This document shows positions 1-10,593 of a stretch of 64,000 nt of DNA, in pieces. The first letter of the stretch is position 1. The number at the start of each line of letters is the position of its first letter. The stretch lies in assembly GCF_027579695.1 (NCBI RefSeq), contig NC_083569.1:72690149-72754148 (forward strand). Reading direction: 5' to 3'. Under the pieces are notes generated by a model. The model ran no database searches. It saw only the letters and a program-made list of their open reading frames with translations, and was not told the DNA's origin. A program made the position numbers and the translations under genes. Origin of the DNA: Neoarius graeffei (Eukaryota; Chordata; Actinopteri; Siluriformes; Ariidae).

Positions 1-180
1 TTGACAGTGTCATACAGGAAGTGAAAGCGCTGTTTAACCCTGAAGCAGTAGTGATGCAGTTAGGGGCGGACACCATGGCTGGCGACCCCATGTGCTCTTT
101 TAACATGACTCCAGTGGGGGTAAGCAAATGCCTGAGCCATGTGCTGGAGTGGAAGCTACCTACACTGTTGCTGGGAGGAG
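1..180 (+). CDS. hdac8: HDAC8, internal coding exon (window opens inside it)
   Basis: Histone deacetylase 8 is a class I zinc-dependent lysine deacetylase that acts on nuclear proteins, including cohesin SMC3. The reading frame starts at base 3 and runs open to 180, where it is cut inside a Gly codon by a GTTAGT donor. The translation is nearly collinear with vertebrate HDAC8 and contains LQLGADTxAGDP, which carries the zinc-ligand Asp (D267 in human), then CSFNMTPVG and a terminal Leu-Gly-Gly run. The exon joins in frame to 2686, rebuilding the Gly-rich loop before the catalytic Tyr (Y306 in human). The upstream catalytic residues (His pair, Asp178) must lie before the window. It could only be confused with HDAC1/2/3, but the residues around the loop and the C-terminus favour HDAC8. 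Confidence 0.96.
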
Positions 181-265
181 GTTAGTGTGCGTTTAGTACA
201 CTGCTATTCTTTACACGGCAACCATCCGAATACCAACAACACCTAAGAATATTTGCACATTTACA

Positions 266-2094
266 CACTACCGTTCAAAAGTTTGGGGTCACCCAGACAA
301 TTTTGTGTTTTCCATGAAAAGTCACACTTTTATTTCCCACCATAAGTTGTAAAATGAATAGAAAATATAGTCAAGCCATTTTTCTGGCCATTTTGAGCAT
401 TTAATCGACCCCACAAATGTGATGCTCCAGAAACTCAGGCTACATCCACACGACAACAGCAACGAGATTTTATTTAAAAAAATATCGCGTCCACATGGGC
501 AACGGATCAGTAAAATATCAGGTACATATGGCAAGGCAACGCTTGCTGAAAACGATGCAATACACATGCCACACCTCTACATGCGCTGTAAGGGCCTCTG
601 CATGCTCTTGCGACAAGGCTTTCGCAGATAGCTTTTCGCAGACAGTTGTAATTTATCGTTGAGCGGGGAGTAATAGGCGTGCGCGATGTTATTCACCACC
701 ACAACGCAAGGGGGCGCGAAGTCGCAAAATCGCTAGGAGTACTTGGTGGGTGTGGTTAGTAGAGTGTTTATCCTCCAGTTACTTATAATGACTAGAACTG
801 GAGTCGTATAGATGTACGTACTTCCTCACTTCCTCGATCAACCGCTCTTCGTGCTGCTCCATCTTCGCTCGTGTTTTTAAAAATGGCGGTAGTGAAAACA
901 AACCAAACCGGGAAAGTAGGGAAGCGGAAGTGCGTGTACAGCGGATGTAGAGTGGACCAATCAGAGCCCTCTTGTCTGCGACGCTGTCTGTGAGGCTTCT
1001 GCGGTGGTCACAATTTTTGGGAGGTGCGCGCAGAGCGTCTGCGAAGGGGGGGGGCTACGCAGACGCCATCTGCGACACCATCTGTGAGGACTGCATTGTC
1101 AGCATAAATTGGCCTTTAGACGGTCCCATCGGAGACACCAGAACAATAGAAGAAGTAGGACGCATGCGCATAAACCCCTTCTTCTACCCGGCGTGAAATA
1201 CTTACAGGAACAAACACACAACAAGAAGAAGATGGCTGCGACTATGCGAGGAAATCGTGCCTTCTGTGTGTAGAAATGAGTTTTATTAGTGTGCATAGTT
1301 TTATATAACTTAATTTTCTTATTGTGTGTGAACATTTTGAAAAGCATTTTTATATAATTTATATAACTTTTTATATTGTGTGTGAACATTTTGAAAAGCA
1401 GTCTTATCCAATAAAAAAAAGAAATTCAAGAAATGGTTCAGTTACTTGTTTATTTAAAAGAAAAGCTGTATACAAAAGTGAATGCAATGCAGTGGTTCAT
1501 ATAAAACAGCGAGAGTGCTGCTTGTTCTAGTCATGTGGTTGTGACGTCATTGTAAACAAATCCGTTCTACTCATCCAGACGACTTCGCAACGGCGCCGTT
1601 GCCAGATTTTTCCACTCTGGAACCTGTTCTCAAAAAATATCGTTTTGGGGCACCCAAAACGCCGGTGCCGTGTGGACGCCAGGCCGAAACGATAAACAAT
1701 TTTATCAGATTCACTTGAATCCGTTGCCGTGTGGACAGGGCCTCAATCTGCTCAAAGGAAGGTCAGTTTTATAGCTTCTCTAAAGAGCTCAACTGTTTTC
1801 AGCTGTGCTAATATGATTGTACAAGGGTTTTCTAATCATCCATTAGCCTTCTGAGGCAATGAGCAAACACATTGTACCATTAGAACACTGGAGTGAGAGT
1901 TGCTGGAAATGGGCCTCTATACACCTATGGAGATATTGCACCAAAAACCAGCAGCTAGAATAGTCATTTAGCACATTAGCAATGTATAGAGTGGATTTCT
2001 GATTAGTTTAAAGTGAGCTTCATTGAAAAGAACAGTGCTTTTCTTTCAAAAATAAGGACATTTCAAAGTGACCCCAAACTTTTGAATGGTAGTG
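266..2094. mobile_element. Non-autonomous Tc1/mariner-type element, copy 1, carrying a nested insertion
   Basis: The ends are inverted: CACTACCGTTCAAAAGTTTG on the left and its complement on the right, followed by TA at 2095-2096. A second copy at 30688-31586 is nearly identical over the shared parts and has TA on both sides. No transposase is visible. Relative to the second copy, bases 438-1742 are an insertion. It lies in HDAC8 intron sequence. Confidence 0.85.
438..1742. mobile_element. Nested TIR DNA transposon with 3-bp TCA target duplication
   Basis: Comparison with the uninterrupted copy at 30688 shows the empty site. The insert is flanked by TCA at 435-437 and 1743-1745. Its ends are imperfect inverted repeats (GGCTACATCCACACG on the left; the complement of GGCCCTGTCCACACG on the right). 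The 3-bp duplication suggests a PIF/Harbinger-like or similar superfamily, but no transposase is present to confirm it. Inside are CpG-rich stretches, short repeats built on TCTGCGACNC and TCTGTGAGGNCT, and a tandem duplication of about 52 bp around 1323-1400. Confidence 0.75.
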
Positions 2095-2096
2095 TA

Positions 2097-2649
2097 TAAA
2101 TATGACATATATATTTATATATATCTTATTAAAGAAGTTCAGCGAAAAGTCCAGTCTGCTTATTTTGTCCCAGCACCTCTGAGATGTAAAATAAAGCAAG
2201 AATAAAGCAGTTTGAATCCTGCTATCTGGTCTGGTGGGCTTCGAGACGGCATTGAAATCTTTCAAAGCGATTCGGAGTTAACCGTCACGACCCTCATCAC
2301 AATCACGCGACAGTAAAGCAGCGTGTTTATTTGTGTTGATAAGTAGAATTCCATTTTTGCACTAGTGTTAAGCAGTCAAGTTGATCATGCGTAACAAAAG
2401 CTCAAAGACGAGCTCATGTCAGGGACGCCGATTGTGTTTGTCCGTTCCTGCTGGTTGCCTCTTGTTCCTGTTGCCAGGTTGAAGCCTCGGCCAAAAAGTT
2501 TATTAGTGTGTGATTAAATGGGGGGGTGGTAAGAAAGTAAACTTTGTGATTTTAGCCATTTTGAAAAGAGCTCTGAACTCCAGACCTGCCTGACTAAGCA
2601 TTGGATGAAAGGTAGTAATTACAGCAGTACAATAAGGCCCTTTGCTGAG

Positions 2650-2651
<2 letters not shown>
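2097..2651. other. HDAC8 intron, no gene seen
   Basis: AT-rich intronic sequence between the nested transposon and the next exon. I see no coding potential and no clear repeat structure. Confidence 0.5.

Positions 2652-2684
<33 letters not shown>
2652..2684 (+). repeat. (CT)n microsatellite forming the acceptor polypyrimidine tract
   Basis: About 16 uninterrupted CT units run straight into the CAG acceptor of the next HDAC8 exon, so the microsatellite itself serves as the polypyrimidine tract. Confidence 0.95.
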
Positions 2685-2685
<1 letters not shown>

Positions 2686-2780
2686 GTGGGTATAACCTTG
2701 CGAATACCGCCCGCTGCTGGACCTATCTGACAGGGACAGTCCTGGACCAGACTCTGTCCTCAGAGATACCAGACCACGAG
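2686..2780 (+). CDS. hdac8: HDAC8 coding exon with the catalytic Tyr loop
   Basis: The exon is bounded by CTCTCAG before 2686 and GTAAGA from 2781. With the last base of the previous exon it encodes [19 protein letters not shown], an HDAC8 signature. The Tyr corresponds to the catalytic Tyr306 of human HDAC8, which polarises the acetyl carbonyl, and the Gly run forms the loop beside the active-site tunnel. The exon ends in phase 0 after SSEIPDHE, which joins to FFTEYGPDY at 17673. The following intron is 14.9 kb, swollen by repeats. Confidence 0.97.
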
Positions 2781-3610
2781 GTAAGACCCCATCCCCTCTT
2801 TACTTTCAACACTCCCTAAAAATCATCCTCTTCCTTCCATCCTTCGTCTACCCCCCCTCCCCTCTGCTGAGTCACTGGCTCTAATCAAAGATGTCCAAGC
2901 GCCTCTCAATAAACGCATTTGTTTTCATGTGATTCAAAGAGGAGGGGTGTGTGTGCGCGTGTGTGTGTGCGCGAGCACAGTGTGAAGGGGGTCTTAACAA
3001 TACCACTCTGTCCCTGCCGCCTGACAGAGAGGGGCTTGTGCTTTTCTTTCCTCAACCTTTTTCTCCCTCTCTCCTCTTTCCTTGGAGAAAGAAAGGGCAT
3101 GTGTGTGCACACATCATACTGAAAGGAAGGGTTTTTTTTTTTGGAGAAGAAGGATTGTAAATTCCCACATAATTGCTTCTTCAGTAGAGAGAGAGCCGGA
3201 GAGACAGTGTTTGTAGGGGAGGGTAGCTGGATGGAAGAGCTTTCTGAATGTACAGTGATAGGTTGATATCTCTCTCCCTCTCACACTCACAAAGAGGGTC
3301 TTTTAGCGCTATAGAGGGCGCTTTCATGGTCAGCTAAAGAAAAGATGCTCTTGTTTCTTCAAACCTGAACTCTGGCAAGAGGTTGACCTTTAACCTCATT
3401 ATTGGCCAAGCACCTCAAAAAAGACTGCGTAAACGTGGACTGACCACGGCGTGGAATAGAAAGCATGTGGGGTTATTGTGCTTTTATTCTATCCTATCTT
3501 ATCATGTGCCTAAATTAGGAATAAAGCACAACCGTGCATGCTGTTATACAAAAATAATCAGTGACGGAACGGTGTGAGATTTTCCCACCCAGTAACAGCA
3601 TGGCCAGAAC
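2781..3610 (+). other. HDAC8 intron, largely unique sequence
   Basis: Intronic sequence with a short GT/GC-alternating tract near 2947-2975 and T- or CT-rich runs. No exon, RNA gene or clear transposon was recognised. Confidence 0.4.
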
Positions 3611-5035
3611 AGTGGCGGCTGCTGGTTTTTAAAACAGGGGAAGCCCATTTTACGCATTCATCGTAAAACCTGTAGGCCGGATATCAAAGCATAGAAAGGT
3701 GTGCCCCATTAGCATAGTGAACTAGACAACCCTACCTAGTGGCAGAAAGTATTTTTGCTTGTACATTTCATGTTATAGTCTGGCTTGCCAGGCTAGTGCC
3801 TCATATCCTTAATCAAAAATATCAAACATCCAAAAATCACTGGCTATTCAACGAAGAGCCTTGAACATCATACCCTGATATGCAACACAGAGTCTTTAAC
3901 ACAACACCCAGCTGTGCAACACATCCTTGAACATCTTCTGCAACACAGTCTGGAAATTCATAACCAGGTAGGCTATGCAACACACAGAACCTTGAATATT
4001 ATACCCAGGTATAACCTATAACACAGAGCCCACCATTCTCTTAACATTACTGAACAATATACACACTTCAGATTCATGAACATGAACACTATTTATACAC
4101 AAATTCTGCCCTCCGCTCCTTTTCCAGAAAATGGTCTGTGACCCTGTCATACCAGCTGGTTGTGCTTTCCAGAGACTTCACCAATTTCTGTTAGCAGCTA
4201 GCACTGCAGATCCCAATAAGGCTCAAGCTAGCCTACAACCAGATTGAACTACAAATGAAATAAACGAGTGAATTCACGAATGATCAAACTGATAGAATGG
4301 ATGAAAGTTAACGGAGCACAACGAGTAATATTTACATTTATTTACAGAGTAATGTACAGAGACATCAATGAGAAGAAACGTTTAGATGAAAAGAAATTCG
4401 GACAGCACTTTGGCACACGACTACACTTTCTCAACATCCGCTAGGGACTGACTGATCATACTTCCGTGTTCCTCGCCGAAGTACCGCCCTCCTCATGTCT
4501 TTCAAACACTACCTCCAATAATCCTTTATCAGCCCGGCTTCTTGTCCCTCCCACTGTCTCGTTTAGTCCCAGAGAAGCCCGGCTTCCCTGGAAGTGACGA
4601 TTTTGTTGATTTTAACCAATAACAACTAGCCGAAATTGGCTGTTCAGAGCCGTCTCGTAGACTGCAACGGATACCCGGCTGCCAGTCAGTGTTGCCAGAT
4701 ACTGCTGACGTTTTCCATCCCAAAATATGTTCAAAACCCGCCAAAATGCACTTAAAACCGCCCAATCTGGCAACACTGCTGCCAGTCCATAGAGCCCATT
4801 GAAATAAGAAAGGTTACAGCCTGGCAGCAAAGGTGCTTCTCGTAGCGAACTGCAAGTTCGTCAGACATCACTCAAATAAGTTACAGGATAGTTATGAACA
4901 TAAATACAATCTTGGGCATATATTATGTTATGCAAGTTATCGTTTTAATGAGAATTCAACGTCATAGACGCCGCAGTTTGGGGAGAGAATTTTAGGGGAA
5001 GCTCGGCTTCCCTTGTTGTCTCTGAGAAATCGCCC
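3611..5035. mobile_element. Probable degraded DNA transposon, unclassified
   Basis: The left end (AGTGGCGGCTGCTGG, then AGGGGAAGCC) and the right end (GGCTTCCCTTG, then CGCCCCGG) show weak inverted similarity. The interior mixes repeat-like segments, including a hairpin element at 4687-4778. No transposase frame is visible. The limits are approximate and the call rests on dispersed-repeat character rather than a proven target duplication. Confidence 0.35.
4687..4778. repeat. Short copy of the CAGTGTTGCC hairpin MITE
   Basis: Begins CAGTGTTGCCAGAT and ends with the complement ATCTGGCAACACTG. The interior matches one arm of the longer hairpin element at 13768-13977, so this is a half-length derivative. 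Confidence 0.75.
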
Positions 5036-5049
5036 CGGTCCAGAAGTGT

Positions 5050-5728
5050 TTTATTCCTCTATAACCACATCAGGTTGTTACTGATTTCAGTTGTTCTATT
5101 AATTAAATAACACACTTTTAGTCATTTATAGTTAATGTTTAATGTTGTAGGACATCCACAAAACAAGTAGGTTCCTGTTATCCCTTATATTATAGCAGCT
5201 ATGAACAGAGGCTGGTGAGAGAACATCTGTTTTTCCTCTCAAAGTTATTAAGACAAAAAACACAGCATGTCATGTTAAGAAACCGCAGACGCTGAAGATT
5301 CTCCTGAGTCAGAAAACATAAAGGAACGGTTTCTTTACCTAAATATCTCCTTACATCAATAATTACATGCTGTTTAAAAAAAACTGTGTTTATTATTAGG
5401 CTTCTATTATGTGGAACATCAACCATGTCAGGGCTTTCCACAGAAAAAAAATATATACCAGAGCGGTGCTACTGATGCAGAACCCAGCCTGTAAGGGCTG
5501 GCCTGGCCCGGAGGGCCCCGGATGCGGATAAGGGGGTGCGGGGGCATGCTCCCCTTGAAATTTTTGAAATTAGAGGCTTCGAATGGTGCATTCTGGTGGC
5601 ATCTAGGGCTGATTTAGGCACAATTTGACTTTTTATTAAATTTGTTGTTTCTTGTCAAATATGCAAGGGGCAAAATTAGATTTGAAATCAAAACACTTCC
5701 TAGCACGCCTCTTCATTTTCCAATTCCA
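5050..5728. other. HDAC8 intron, no gene seen
   Basis: AT-rich intronic DNA followed by a GC-rich patch near 5490-5555 that looks repeat-derived. No open frame of recognisable family. Confidence 0.4.
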
Positions 5729-5739
5729 GGATGCCAGGA

Positions 5740-6099
5740 TGGTTGGCACGGTGGTGTATTGGTTAGCGAAGGTCCGGGTTCGAGCCCCGTGGCCGGCGAG
5801 GGCTTTTCTGTGCGGAGTTTGCATGTTCTCCCCGTGTCCGCGTGGGTTTCCTCCGGGTGCTCCGGTTTCCCCCACAGTCTAAAGACATGCAGGTTAGGTT
5901 AACTGGTGACTCTAAATTGACCGTAGGTGTGAATGTGAGTGTGAATGGTTGTCTGTGTCTATGTGTCAGCCCTGTGATGACCTGGCGACTTGTCCAGGGT
6001 GTACCCCGCCTTTCGCCCGTAGTCAGCTGGGATAGGCTCCAGCTTGCCTGCGACCCTGTAGAACAGGATAAAGCGGCTACAGATAATGAGATGAGATGA
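5740..6099 (+). mobile_element. V-SINE-like tRNA-derived SINE (copy 1)
   Basis: The tRNA-like head has an A-box-like segment (GGTGGTGTATTGGTTAG) and a B box (GGTTCGAGCCC). A central domain (TTTGCATGTTCTCCCCGTG, CGGTTTCCCCCACAGTC) and an ATGAGATGAG tail follow. An 11-bp target duplication, GGATGCCAGGA, flanks it at 5729-5739 and 6100-6110. The central domain matches what I know of the fish V-SINE (DANA/HE1/Mermaid) superfamily. Confidence 0.92.
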
Positions 6100-6249
6100 G
6101 GATGCCAGGACCAGAATCGAGGTCAAATCACACAACAGCGCCATCTAGCGACCAGTGCTGAGAACATGGTTTTATGCATGTTGCGAATGGCAGGCAGTGC
6201 ACGCAGCGAAACCCTTTTTCACTTCTGAGTTGAGTTCCAGGAGATAGGA

Positions 6250-6358
6250 GGTCTGTATCGTGAAATACCGTGACCGAGGTCTTGAAAGTACTGAGCGAGG
6301 CCCTCTGGGCCAAGGTCAGTATTCAAGGCCGAGGTCACGGTATTTCACCATACGGACC
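6250..6358. repeat. Hairpin-forming inverted repeat
   Basis: Arms of about 45-50 bp share GTGAAATACCGTGACC and its complement and meet almost without a spacer. It resembles a foldback or MITE end. Downstream sequence to about 6870 also looks repeat-like, with a second short palindrome around GGGTCCGTACTGTAGG. Confidence 0.7.
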
Positions 6359-6359
6359 G

Positions 6360-8405
6360 ACCTTAAGCTGGTAAATACTATTTTTTTTTCTTTACCAAAT
6401 TCTAACAGAAAACGAGAGCGCCCGAAAGGGAAAACCGAGCCGAGCCGCCATTTTGAATCCTCATTCACGGCTGTAATGCAAATTGCTTTCTCCTCGGTAT
6501 ACGAGTGCACTTCCATGGCAGGAAAAAAACTATATTTTGCCGCCTATGTCGTCCCCTATTTATACAAAATTGAGTCATTCAGGAGTCAGCCATGTTTTTG
6601 CTCGGCGTTAGCAATTTACAGGTTTTTAGCTTTCTCCTGAAATGTTTTCTTTTATTTCTTCTTCCTCAGGGTAGTAAAACTCGCTTTCGCTGTGAACACT
6701 GTTGTTGTTATCCATGCTGTAAAATTAATGCTATTCTCCTGAGAAATGTGAAAATACATGTTGACAAAAATTGCTACTATGTTTGTTGTTGTGAACGAAC
6801 GAGTCACCAGAGGTCCGTAACCAGGGTCCGTACTGTAGGATACAGACCCGCTCGCCAGCCAATTTGAGGAATTTCACGCAACTTGACAGGATTCTTTGTT
6901 ATATGTCGCTAATACGCATATTGCGATTTCGTTCAGTTCAGTCACATTTTACCAGAGTTATGGCATAGTCGCCAGCGGAGGATATTGTGCTCTCCGAGCA
7001 CTCTTCTTTTGGTGTGCAAGTGACAGTGTGGCGCTGACATCTCACAGCGCTGCGGAGCACCACGTATCCATGCTTTGGAGAAAGCCCTGCATACAAGTTC
7101 CTCCTATAGAAATGCTAACATATTACAAGTGTATGAATATAAATAATTAATATAAACCCTGCAACCAGCACGACTGTCTGAGCTGTGATGCTGTGGAAGA
7201 TTAATCTGACTCATTATAATTGAGCATTCAGCAGTGCTGTGGAGCAATTTCCATTAACCACCTTAATTAGATTTCAGCCTAAAGCTCCATATCAGCTTAT
7301 AAAGACACTATAATTTATAGTCAGCTATTAGTGTTATAGCACAAATATACATCCATGATAATCACTTTATTGCATAATGTATTGAGGAACATTGATGTTA
7401 TGGTTTATGTCGTACCCTGGGAAGTATTTAAACCCAGTCCCTTGAGGAGAGTCCAGCCTCATTTCTCGTATGTCATTCTCAGATTCCCTGTATAGCCCTG
7501 TAAATGTTTTCCCATTAGTGGTGACCTTCCTTTGCTTAAACTATCTTTAACCCCAACTCTGCCTGTCGAAACTTCAGTATACGAGGTGCACACTGTGAGC
7601 GCTCCTCTCTTCTCCTCATCACCCGTCTTACGCCCTCCCCCCTCCTTCCTCTTTTCATAGTCTCTCTCTTATTTTTTCCCTTCAGTCTTTCAAATCACAG
7701 CAAGAGTCCCCCACCGCATGCACGGGCTCCCTCTCTCCGCCACTATTGTGTGTCCATCCAGGCCAAACAAAACACTCTTTAGCTGTAGTATGAGTTCAGA
7801 GAAGGCGATCAGATGGACAATTGGGGAAAGAGAAAGACATAAAGCTGATATAAAGTGTAAGGAACTAACCGAATGTCGAAAGCTATTTGAGCATGGAACG
7901 CTACTTTACTTGTCTTTCTTTCTGTGCTGGAGACTCTTTCTATGTTTTGCCCTGCCAACAGTGGAAACAATAAGAGGCAGAGATACTAAAGTAGGGAATA
8001 CAACAGCTTCATTCAAGCAGTCGAGCTCCGCACACTCACACAGGCAGATGACCAAATGGAAGGCCAACAGAGGGTTATATAGCTAAACCCCAGCTGAGGA
8101 CAGAACTGTCTTTTCTTTTCCTTTTATTTAGGAAAGCAGTCATGAGGTTGATGAAGCTTTTTCTCGCACGTTCAACACTTTACGGTTTGCAGTAGATGTG
8201 TACAAAAGTCTGCTTTTCGGTTCATAAAATTTGTAAGTTCTAAATGTCTTAAGTCTTAATTCATCCCATTATCCCTGTAACGAACATAAACTCTTCCTGT
8301 CTCTTGCTATTTCAGACACTTGTCTGCATTCCCGTAATGCACTATGTGCACCTGTCCTATGGTAGAGCTGGAGTCTCAAGCTGTGTCCAAAACATTCGCT
8401 GTAGC
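6360..8405 (+). other. HDAC8 intron, mixed unique sequence
   Basis: No exon recognised. The stretch 7160-7340 is AT-rich with homeodomain-like TAATTA motifs and could be conserved non-coding sequence, but that cannot be tested from one sequence. Longer open frames here (for example 7718-8086) show no family features. Confidence 0.35.
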
Positions 8406-8417
8406 TGCCTTCATCCT

Positions 8418-8775
8418 CGGGCGGCACGGTGGTGTAGTGGTTGGCGCTGTCGCCTCACAGCAAGAAGGTCCGGGGTTCAAGCCCAGTGGCCAGCGAGGAC
8501 CTTTCTGTGCAGAGTTTGCATGTTCTCCTCGTGTCCGCGTGGGTTTCCTCCGGGTGCTCTGGTTTCCCCCACAGTCCAAAGGCATGCAGGTTAGGTTAAC
8601 TGGTGACTCTAAATTGACCGTAGGTGTGAATGTGAGTGTGAATGGTTGTCTGTGTCAGCCCTGTGATGATTTGTCCAGGGTGTACCCCGCCTTTCGCCCG
8701 TAGTCAGCTGGGATAGGCTCCAGCTTGCCTGCGACCCTGCACAGGATAAGCAGTTACGGATAATGGATGGATGGA
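8418..8775 (+). mobile_element. V-SINE-like SINE (copy 2)
   Basis: Full head-to-tail copy with an A/B-box head and an ATGGATGG-type tail instead of ATGAG. A perfect 12-bp target duplication, TGCCTTCATCCT, lies at 8406-8417 and 8776-8787. Confidence 0.93.
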
Positions 8776-8980
8776 TGCCTTCATCCTTTACCTTTTGCCT
8801 GTGTTGTCTCATAAGGCGGTCTCCTAGAAGGCAGCACTTTGATATCTATGATAGTGAGGTAACTGTTTAAAGTAGGCTTCACACTGTTGCCAAGCTACCA
8901 GCATGTGCTAACTCTCAAAAGTCTGTTAGATAATGGAACGAATATTCTACGACTACATCAGCCAAAAATAAGTACAATTA

Positions 8981-10591
8981 TTCTATCCACATTCACTGGA
9001 TATGAGCAATCGCGCCCTCTGATTGGCTACTCTACGACTAGGCTATCAGCTCATATACCGTGAGTAGAGAAAAAACAAAATGGTGGCGCGTGTTGCTAAA
9101 CCAACTGAGGGCGAAATAAAAACTACTCCAAAACAAAAACCCCCAAAAATACGAAAAAAGCAAGAAAATATGGAATAAAAGTATTTGATGGTAAGAACGT
9201 ATCTTTTTTTTTTTCAAGAATTATTATAGCATTTTTCACAAATTGCTCCTGTCATTTTTTTTTTTTGCCGGTTTGTTTACATTCTAAGTGGAAATGATTT
9301 TGTCAGGCGTTTTGTATAAAGTTTTTATTTATTGAATTTGTAAAAAATTCAAATAAAAATTAGTCATGAAAGTGTTCCGGAATTCCGTATTTTTAGATTT
9401 TCCTCCGGATTTTTTCTGCTAATGACCCGGAAATCCGGATATTTGACAACTCTTGAAAATCACCGGTTTTCCGAATGGAGAAAATTTATTTTTCGGATTT
9501 TCCGCGTTCCTAGATGCGGCGTAATACTTCGCATCGTCCTTGCATGGGCGCAGTCCTTAAATAGCCCAACCATAGTTCGTTGATTAAAGACAGGTGTTCT
9601 TTGTTAACGGCGCGCGTGCCGGAGCTCGTTGGGCGCGCGCGCCCAAGGTGCGCCTTCAGGTGCATGTGCTAAGGCGCACAGGACTGACACCGTTTTAGTT
9701 GCGAATTACTTGTGTTAATAATTCGCCATGTCAAAACAAGCAAAACTTTCCTCCTCCTTTCGATGTGAAGAGAGGTAAGCAATTTATTAATTTTTTTCCC
9801 CATCAAAGTTGCATTTTGTGGTTTCGAAGCTAAGTTTTAGTGCCGTTTCTAGATCACAACATCAAGAAAACGTGGAAGAAACAGCAATAATGGAAGAGCC
9901 GGTTTCTAAGCTGCCTAAAACTAGCAATGGGAATTATTTTTTGTTACGTAATGTACTCAGGCTGCTAGTCAGTGTGTGACACACACACCCGATGCCCCTA
10001 ATTTATATGAGAAATTTGTTATTCATTGGTGTGTTTAAGTTTACAGACAATATGAACTAATGTAAACAATTGGCTTCAACTCGCATAAATATGAATTGGA
10101 AATGTTTAGTTCACTTTAGCTTCTGCAAACGCACAACTCGACTAAAAGATTGATAAACGAGGCTCAAGGTCCCCAACCTGAAAGCTTTAGAAACTCTAAC
10201 AGACCTTTACTTTTTAACAGCACTGTTTTGGGATTTTGCTGAGTTTACCTTCAACTGTCTGATTTTTTTTTTCAAAGTAATGAACTGTGTAGCAGGAAAA
10301 TCACCGTGTTTTCTAAATGCACTCAGGAAAATTACTCATTAACTAGGGGAATTAAATTTGATATTTTTGACATGTTAATCATTAATGTACATGAAAGAAA
10401 AAGGCTTAAAAGTTATAACTTGTTTTAGTGAAAATAAGTACTAAAATGCACTAGAATGCAGGGTTTTGCGTGTTATTAAAATATTTTCCGGGGACGTTGC
10501 CGCACCCCCCATATTTCAGGGTTTTTTCCTTTGCTCCACTTTCATCTCTAAAAAATGCTCTGTTTTTCAAAATCCAGTGAATGTGGATAGA
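8981..10591. mobile_element. TIR DNA transposon with TA target duplication and an internal two-exon micro-ORF
   Basis: Perfect inverted ends of about 20 bp (TTCTATCCACATTCACTGG and complement) are flanked by TA. The first 100 bp recur at 14726. The interior from 9443 to about 10550 recurs inside RPS4X intron 3 (58742-60677). It carries a CpG-rich promoter-like patch (9500-9680) and a small spliced frame (9728-9979). No DDE transposase is visible, so this looks like a deletion derivative or an element of a family I cannot name. Confidence 0.75.
9728..9979 (+). other. Two-exon micro-ORF inside the TIR element (about 57 aa)
   Basis: ATG at 9728, exon 1 to 9774 with a GTAAGC donor; exon 2 from 9853 after TTTCTAG, stop TGA at 9977-9979. 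Exon 1 encodes MSKQAKLSSSFRCEE. Exon 2 continues in frame with an acidic stretch. The copy at 59092 keeps the same ATG, intron boundaries and reading frame with few changes, though its donor has become GTCAGC. It may be the 5' end of a transposon protein whose catalytic part is lost. No domain is recognised, and function is unknown. Confidence 0.4.
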
Positions 10592-10593
10592 AT

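Noticed and set aside
5740-6099. tRNA gene at the head of each SINE
   Set aside because: A and B boxes are present but the cloverleaf is not intact, and each head is joined to a SINE body with a target duplication.
6260-6640. 126-codon open frame
   Set aside because: Overlaps a hairpin repeat; no domain features.
7718-8086. 122-codon open frame in an HDAC8 intron
   Set aside because: No recognisable family, composition typical of chance frames, and no splice or promoter context.
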